Assembly (NCBI GenBank): GCA_963667455.2
Contig: CAXXFR010000039.1
Span: 69,962-133,961, forward strand
DNA length: 64,000 nucleotides
Direction: 5' to 3'
Source: Bin55 sp963667455
Lineage (GTDB): Bacteria; Pseudomonadota; Gammaproteobacteria; Pseudomonadales; Azotimanducaceae
Both the position numbers and the translations under genes were made by a program. Positions 63,658 through 64,000 of the stretch are shown here, one piece after another (the stretch's first letter is position 1; every line of letters begins with the position of its first letter). Below the pieces are notes generated by a model. That model did not search any database. It was not told the DNA's origin and saw only the letters and a program-made list of their open reading frames with translations.

Positions 63658-64000
63658 ATGGTGGACACTGTCTCAATCGAGAAACGCCGCGAGATCATGC
63701 AGCGAATTCGGAGCACAAACTCCAAGCCCGAGCTGCTCGTACGCTCTTTCCTGCACAAGAAGGGGTTCCGGTTCCGACTGCATGCCAAAGGACTTCCCGG
63801 TCGCCCCGACATTGTGCTCCCCCGCTATCGCACAGTGATTTTTGTTCACGGCTGTTTCTGGCATCGCCACGAGGGCTGTCGCTACTCATCAACACCAAAG
63901 TCAAATGTCGAGTTTTGGCAAGAGAAATTCGACCGCAATGTAGAGCGAGACCGACGAGACCGAGAGCAACTACAACAAGCCGGCTACACCGTAATCGTGG
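63658..64000 (+). CDS. vsr: Vsr-type very short patch repair endonuclease, 3' end cut
   Basis: 114 codons visible from ATG 63658 (GTG 63661 also in frame). IMQRIRSTNSKPELLVRS, GRPDIVLPRYRTVIFVHGCFWHRH and EFWQEKFDRNVERDRRD match Vsr. The catalytic Asp (RPDIV) and the metal/zinc-binding Cys and His region (HGCFWHRHEGC) are present. Vsr nicks T:G mismatches arising from deaminated 5-methylcytosine and is usually coupled with a Dcm-type methyltransferase or a restriction system, which may lie to the right. Confidence 0.9.
   Translation, partial: MVDTVSIEKRREIMQRIRSTNSKPELLVRSFLHKKGFRFRLHAKGLPGRPDIVLPRYRTVIFVHGCFWHRHEGCRYSSTPKSNVEFWQEKFDRNVERDRRDREQLQQAGYTVIV

Noticed and set aside
1..64000. CRISPR arrays, insertion sequences, riboswitches
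   Set aside because: Read through for regular repeats, transposase motifs and known aptamer patterns; none recognised.

Overview
The window looks like a chromosomal segment of a marine-type gammaproteobacterium with roughly balanced base composition. The evidence is the set of gammaproteobacterial gene forms: the long ('PA3001-type') GAPDH, mfd followed by csiV, a putative methylthioinosine phosphorylase beside hpt, SLT70-type Slt, TatD, PutP, LexA facing TopA, and a MoxR/DUF58/Bat operon. Species or family cannot be fixed from the sequence alone. There is no prophage, IS element, CRISPR array or rRNA. One tRNA, tRNA-Glu(TTC), is present.

Layout. 1-8.4 kb, minus strand: a truncated ABC exporter, then a tight pair encoding a pentaheme cytochrome c/TPR membrane protein and an FG-GAP/ASPIC-UnbV protein, then an S9 peptidase homologue whose nucleophile serine appears to be lost. 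8.6-12.2 kb, plus: a three-gene ABC-2 transporter (ATPase and two large permeases). 12.2-20 kb: ZIP metal transporter, ureohydrolase, secreted EF-hand protein, a very large TPR/FG-GAP/UnbV lipoprotein, tRNA-Glu, and a DUF481 outer-membrane protein translationally coupled to a DUF815-type AAA ATPase. 21-23 kb: PutP and a small membrane protein.

23-31 kb, minus: a central-metabolism block of an Fe-S/FAD oxidoreductase, 2-oxoacid:ferredoxin oxidoreductase alpha and beta (genes overlapping by 4 nt) and long GAPDH. Upstream of these lie an unknown probable lipoprotein and a 33-residue membrane peptide. 31.8-38.8 kb: mfd-csiV on plus, facing mscS-hpt-MTIP on minus. The last two together would release and reuse hypoxanthine. 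39-44.9 kb: LexA (with an SOS-like box) facing TopA, plus several small unknown genes. 45-52.9 kb: universal stress protein, Slt, TatD, a glutaredoxin-like protein, an outer-membrane protein, a GNAT acetyltransferase, and an intact S9 peptidase overlapping a D-Ala-D-Ala ligase-like ATP-grasp enzyme. 52.9-55.3 kb, minus: AmtB and PyrD. 55.4-62.3 kb, plus: a complete moxR-DUF58-DUF4381-batA-batB/C-batD operon with overlapping genes. 62.8-64 kb: PPK2 kinase and the start of a Vsr-type endonuclease cut by the window edge.

Best candidates for something unusual: the pentaheme/TPR + FG-GAP/UnbV pair together with the nearby 1080-residue UnbV lipoprotein; the S9 homologue with G-S-H-Y-G at the nucleophile elbow; an orphan plus-strand terminator at 1533-1567 implying an unannotated small RNA; and the TatA-like 33-residue peptide with a strong ribosome binding site.
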